Origin: Brumimicrobium sp964346075
Lineage (GTDB): Bacteria > Bacteroidota > Bacteroidia > Flavobacteriales_D > Crocinitomicaceae
Reading direction: 5' to 3'
Assembly (NCBI GenBank): GCA_964346075.1
Contig: CAYFTH010000134.1
Location: 1 to 7,084, forward strand
Length of the DNA stretch: 7,084 nucleotides
In this document: positions 5,519 to 7,084 of the stretch, piece by piece
How positions within the stretch are numbered: position 1 is the stretch's first letter
How the letters are laid out: every line of letters begins with the position of its first letter
Made by a program: the position numbers and the translations under genes
The notes under the pieces: model-generated
What the model was told of the DNA's origin: nothing
Database searches by the model: none
Seen by the model: the letters and a program-made list of their open reading frames with translations, nothing else

Positions 5519-6001
5519 ATAAAAGAAAGTAGTGGATTTATACGTGATTTATTTGAAGAAACTTTTGAGAAATACAACTTATTGAGACAATCTGAAACTA
5601 TAAATATCCTGACCGATGGTGGCTCAGAAAACAAAGGTGCTTTTCTTGATTGGCTGAATCTGATCAAAGCTCCACCAGTAGTTGAAAAACTTACGGCAAG
5701 AACAGATCAATTTCCACAATCTAACAGCATGGCTGAAAGTACGCACAGTATTTATAAATCTGGATTTATGCAAGGAAAATATTCTGTTGATGTTACTAAG
5801 CATATAAAACGTCTAGAGGAATTTATCGAATATTATAACGACAAAAGGTCTTTATTTGAATTTCATGGCTGTGTTCCCAAAGAAGTCCTAAATGGCGAAA
5901 CCCCAGATAAATCAAGGTTTCGTAAGCAGATTGAGGAAAGAAAAGTCGAAAGAATCGCAGAAAATCGTGCGTTTAAAGAATGTTCGTTGGTTTGTGTTTA
6001 G
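5501..6001 (+). pseudogene. 5'-truncated DDE transposase / integrase core (IS remnant)
   Basis: The frame is open from just after a TGA at 5498-5500 and runs to TAG at 5999-6001. Recognisable sequence starts about 5516 (FIKESSGFIRDLFEETFEKY). The part from the TTG at 5582 codes 139 residues. The second catalytic Asp is in NILTDGGSENKG (codon 5615-5617) and the catalytic Glu in SNSMAESTHSIYK (codon 5735-5737), with 39 residues between. EFIEYYNDKRSLFEFHGCVP with KEVLNGETP matches the typical end of the rve integrase domain, and a Lys/Arg/Glu-rich tail follows. The N-terminal helix-turn-helix and the first catalytic Asp are missing, and no ATG opens the frame, so it cannot be an active transposase. 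It resembles Bacteroidota IS3/IS481-like rve transposases, but I cannot fix the family. Terminal inverted repeats were not found on either side. Confidence 0.85.
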
Positions 6002-6227
6002 CTAGGGGGCGTGCGTCTTGTTAGCTCAAAAAGCGTTCAATTTGTACGAAAACTTCTAAAATTTTGCTCATTAGGGTGGTTTTTGGTTCAAATCTCTGAA
6101 AACCTTATTATAACTGAATTTTCTGTTTAAAATCCGCTTAAATCACTTCTGAAATCTGTTTGACCAATATTGGAACAGTTTTGTTGCGGAATTGCGTGGA
6201 GTGTGCACTTCTGATCTAAGGGGCATA
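6002..6227. other. Gene-free stretch behind the transposase remnant
   Basis: I find no plausible coding frame here. It probably includes the non-coding end of the former insertion element plus whatever lay beside it. A perfect 10-base palindrome CCAATATTGG lies at 6164-6173, and a G-run (AGGGGGCG) follows the transposase stop. No clear terminal inverted repeat, target duplication or terminator could be identified. Confidence 0.4.
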
Positions 6228-6563
6228 TTAGCTTTTTCTTTTCAATCGGTACAAAAGAATTAAATCAATGAATAAGTCTATAAGGGAAAGTATAAGAATA
6301 GATATTAATAGATAGACTTCATTATTTCTTCCCCAGTAAATTGAAAAACAAATAATTATTATAGGAGATATTAAAAGTAGAAGCTTATTTTTTATGACTA
6401 AAACACTATTCGTTAAAATCATAATTATCTTTATAGGAGCAAGTACACCAAAAATCACAAAAATCTCATACCCATACCCATACTTTGAATTAATCAAGTA
6501 AATAGCAAAGTATGAAATACAAATACTACAAAGTATTGAAATATATAATCGTAATGCTCTCAT
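6228..6563 (-). CDS. Hypothetical four-helix integral membrane protein
   Basis: 111 residues from the ATG at 6561-6563. I do not recognise the family. Four hydrophobic segments lie at about residues 6-25, 33-56, 60-77 and 83-105, and the protein ends in a basic tail (RLKRKS). The short loops include SKYGYGYE between helices 1 and 2 and GRNNE between helices 3 and 4. Codon use is strongly A/T-ended (many ATA, TTA and AAA), and the gene is clearly more AT-rich than the ATP synthase, msrA or glycosyltransferase genes. This suggests horizontal acquisition. Its start lies inside the 3' end of a possible short ORF in another frame, so the two may be translationally coupled. No neighbouring gene hints at a role. 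Confidence 0.6.
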   Translation of the reverse strand: MRALRLYISILCSICISYFAIYLINSKYGYGYEIFVIFGVLAPIKIIMILTNSVLVIKNKLLLLISPIIIICFSIYWGRNNEVYLLISILILSLIDLFIDLILLYRLKRKS

Positions 6564-6654
6564 ATATCACATGATCACCTACTTCAATACAAGGAATTCT
6601 TGTAGGCTTATCTACTGGGTCTAATTTTTTATCTTTTTTAAGTCTAATATTCAT
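6526..6654 (-). CDS. Possible small ORF overlapping the start of the membrane protein gene
   Basis: A 42-codon frame runs from the ATG at 6652-6654 to the TAG at 6526-6528. It begins MNIRLKKDKKLDPVDKP and continues with IPCIEVGDHVIYE before running into the overlap, where its last 11 or so residues are set by the other frame. The non-overlapping part has a soluble, protein-like composition (basic start, then a VGDHVIY segment) rather than random low complexity. A perfect TAnnTTTG element lies about 25 bases upstream. It overlaps the downstream membrane gene by 38 bases. It could be a real small protein, a leader peptide, or the remnant N-terminus of a longer gene that has frameshifted. I recognise no family. 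Confidence 0.35.
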   Translation of the reverse strand: MNIRLKKDKKLDPVDKPTRIPCIEVGDHVIYESITIIYFNTL

Positions 6655-6679
6655 TGTACCAATACTTTTTAATGTGTCC

Positions 6680-6687
6680 CAAAATTA
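6680..6687 (-). promoter_or_regulatory. Candidate -7 promoter element for the small ORF and membrane gene
   Basis: TAATTTTG on the minus strand matches the Bacteroidota -7 consensus TAnnTTTG exactly. It would start transcription near 6674, about 20 bases before the ATG at 6654. I see no proper -33 TTG at 17-23 bases upstream (the closest TTG is only 10 bases away), so the call is moderate at best. It lies in the 45-base space after the stop of the T9SS gene. Confidence 0.4.
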
Positions 6688-6731
6688 TGGAGAAAGGCAA
6701 CTAATAACTCCACAGAAGCGTGATCATGGCA

Positions 6732-7084
6732 CTAATTAATGATTAGTGTTTGTTGAAATTTACTTGCATTCGTTTGGACTTTTAACGTATACGTTCCCGC
6801 CTCTAAATCACTTACATCGACAGTTGCAGATACCGATTGCTTCACTGTTCTACCGACGTTGTCAATCAGCGCTAATTGTTTCAAGCCATCTACTTCCACA
6901 ACGACTTGATTGGTCGCCGGGTTCGGGTATACGCTTATTATTTCCCGTTTCAATTCCTTCACATTTGTTTGATCCTCTGGATGCTCAATCACGTAGTAGA
7001 GTTCCGCAGTTCCAATAATATCGTTCCATTCCCCTGGCTCTCCAAGGCTCGTTGTTCCGCTGGGCCATCCTTCCAAACCGATTG
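6732..7084 (-). CDS. C-terminal part of a T9SS-exported protein with type A sorting domain (5' end outside window)
   Basis: The minus-strand frame is open to the window edge, so the start and most of the protein lie beyond it. A TTG at 7074-7076 is internal, not a believable start. The visible 117 codons hold a stretch with GEPGEWNDIIGTAELYYVIE, then an acidic/basic linker, then the T9SS type A sorting domain (TIGR04183-like): ISVYPNPATNQVVVEV, LALIDNVGRTV, VDVSDLEAGTYTLKV and the terminal KFQQTLIIN. The YPNPA and GxTVxxxx-L-x-AGTY patterns are diagnostic. Such proteins cross the inner membrane by Sec and the outer membrane by T9SS, where the sorting domain is cut off and the protein is released or anchored. 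The cargo function cannot be read from this fragment. The stop TAG at 6732-6734 sits in a small inverted repeat (ACTAAT 6731-6736 / ATTAGT 6742-6747). Confidence 0.9.
   Translation of the reverse strand, partial: IGLEGWPSGTTSLGEPGEWNDIIGTAELYYVIEHPEDQTNVKELKREIISVYPNPATNQVVVEVDGLKQLALIDNVGRTVKQSVSATVDVSDLEAGTYTLKVQTNASKFQQTLIIN

Noticed and set aside
5470..5667. Minus-strand open frame of 65 codons over the transposase remnant
   Set aside because: It is the antisense of the integrase core and of the GC-rich patch (giving a Ser run). The plus frame has clear catalytic motifs and this one has none.
6731..6747. Inverted repeat ACTAAT/ATTAGT as terminator of the T9SS gene
   Set aside because: The stem is 6 bp of A/T-rich sequence, overlaps the stop codon and has no U-run. 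It is too weak to call.
6746..7018. Plus-strand open frame of 90 codons at the right edge
   Set aside because: It is antisense to the T9SS sorting domain and carries no recognisable motif.

Overview
The window looks like a chromosomal segment of a Bacteroidota bacterium, probably Flavobacteriia-like. Three things support this. There is an F-type ATP synthase operon in the order atpB-E-F-H-A, with the long exported N-terminal extension on subunit a that is typical of this phylum. Most genes lack a Shine-Dalgarno sequence, and TAnnTTTG-type -7 promoter elements are present. At the right edge is a type IX secretion (T9SS) C-terminal sorting domain, a system confined to the Bacteroidota-Fibrobacteres-Chlorobi group. 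I cannot name the genus.

Layout. Positions 1-2576, all minus strand: the start of atpA (cut by the window edge), atpH (delta), atpF (b), atpE (c) and atpB (a), read from a good candidate promoter at 2620-2649. These are the membrane sector and part of the F1 sector of the ATP synthase. A strong hairpin followed by a U-run lies directly behind atpE and is well placed to raise expression of the c subunit over the downstream genes. Positions 2864-3529, minus: a lipoprotein methionine sulfoxide reductase A. Positions 3804-4931, plus: a GT4-type glycosyltransferase, divergent from msrA. Positions 5017-5361, minus and convergent with the glycosyltransferase: a small exported protein made of six DSEYxAD repeats. 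It matches, from memory, the DUF6150/Septknot type predicted to form a 7(1) torus-knotted fold, and it is the most interesting item here.

From about 5470 to the right edge the window becomes accessory in character. A GC-rich, SacI-motif-rich patch (5471-5518) adjoins a 5'-truncated DDE transposase (5501-6001). Then come 226 bases without a gene, a very AT-rich four-helix membrane protein (6228-6563) preceded and overlapped by a possible 42-codon ORF (6526-6654) with its own candidate -7 element, and finally the C-terminal part of a T9SS-exported protein (6732-7084, open at the edge).

The ATP synthase genes work together as one complex. The other genes show no clear joint pathway: MsrA repairs oxidised envelope proteins, the glycosyltransferase probably builds a surface glycan, and the repeat protein and T9SS protein are exported. 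No tRNA, rRNA or CRISPR array was seen.
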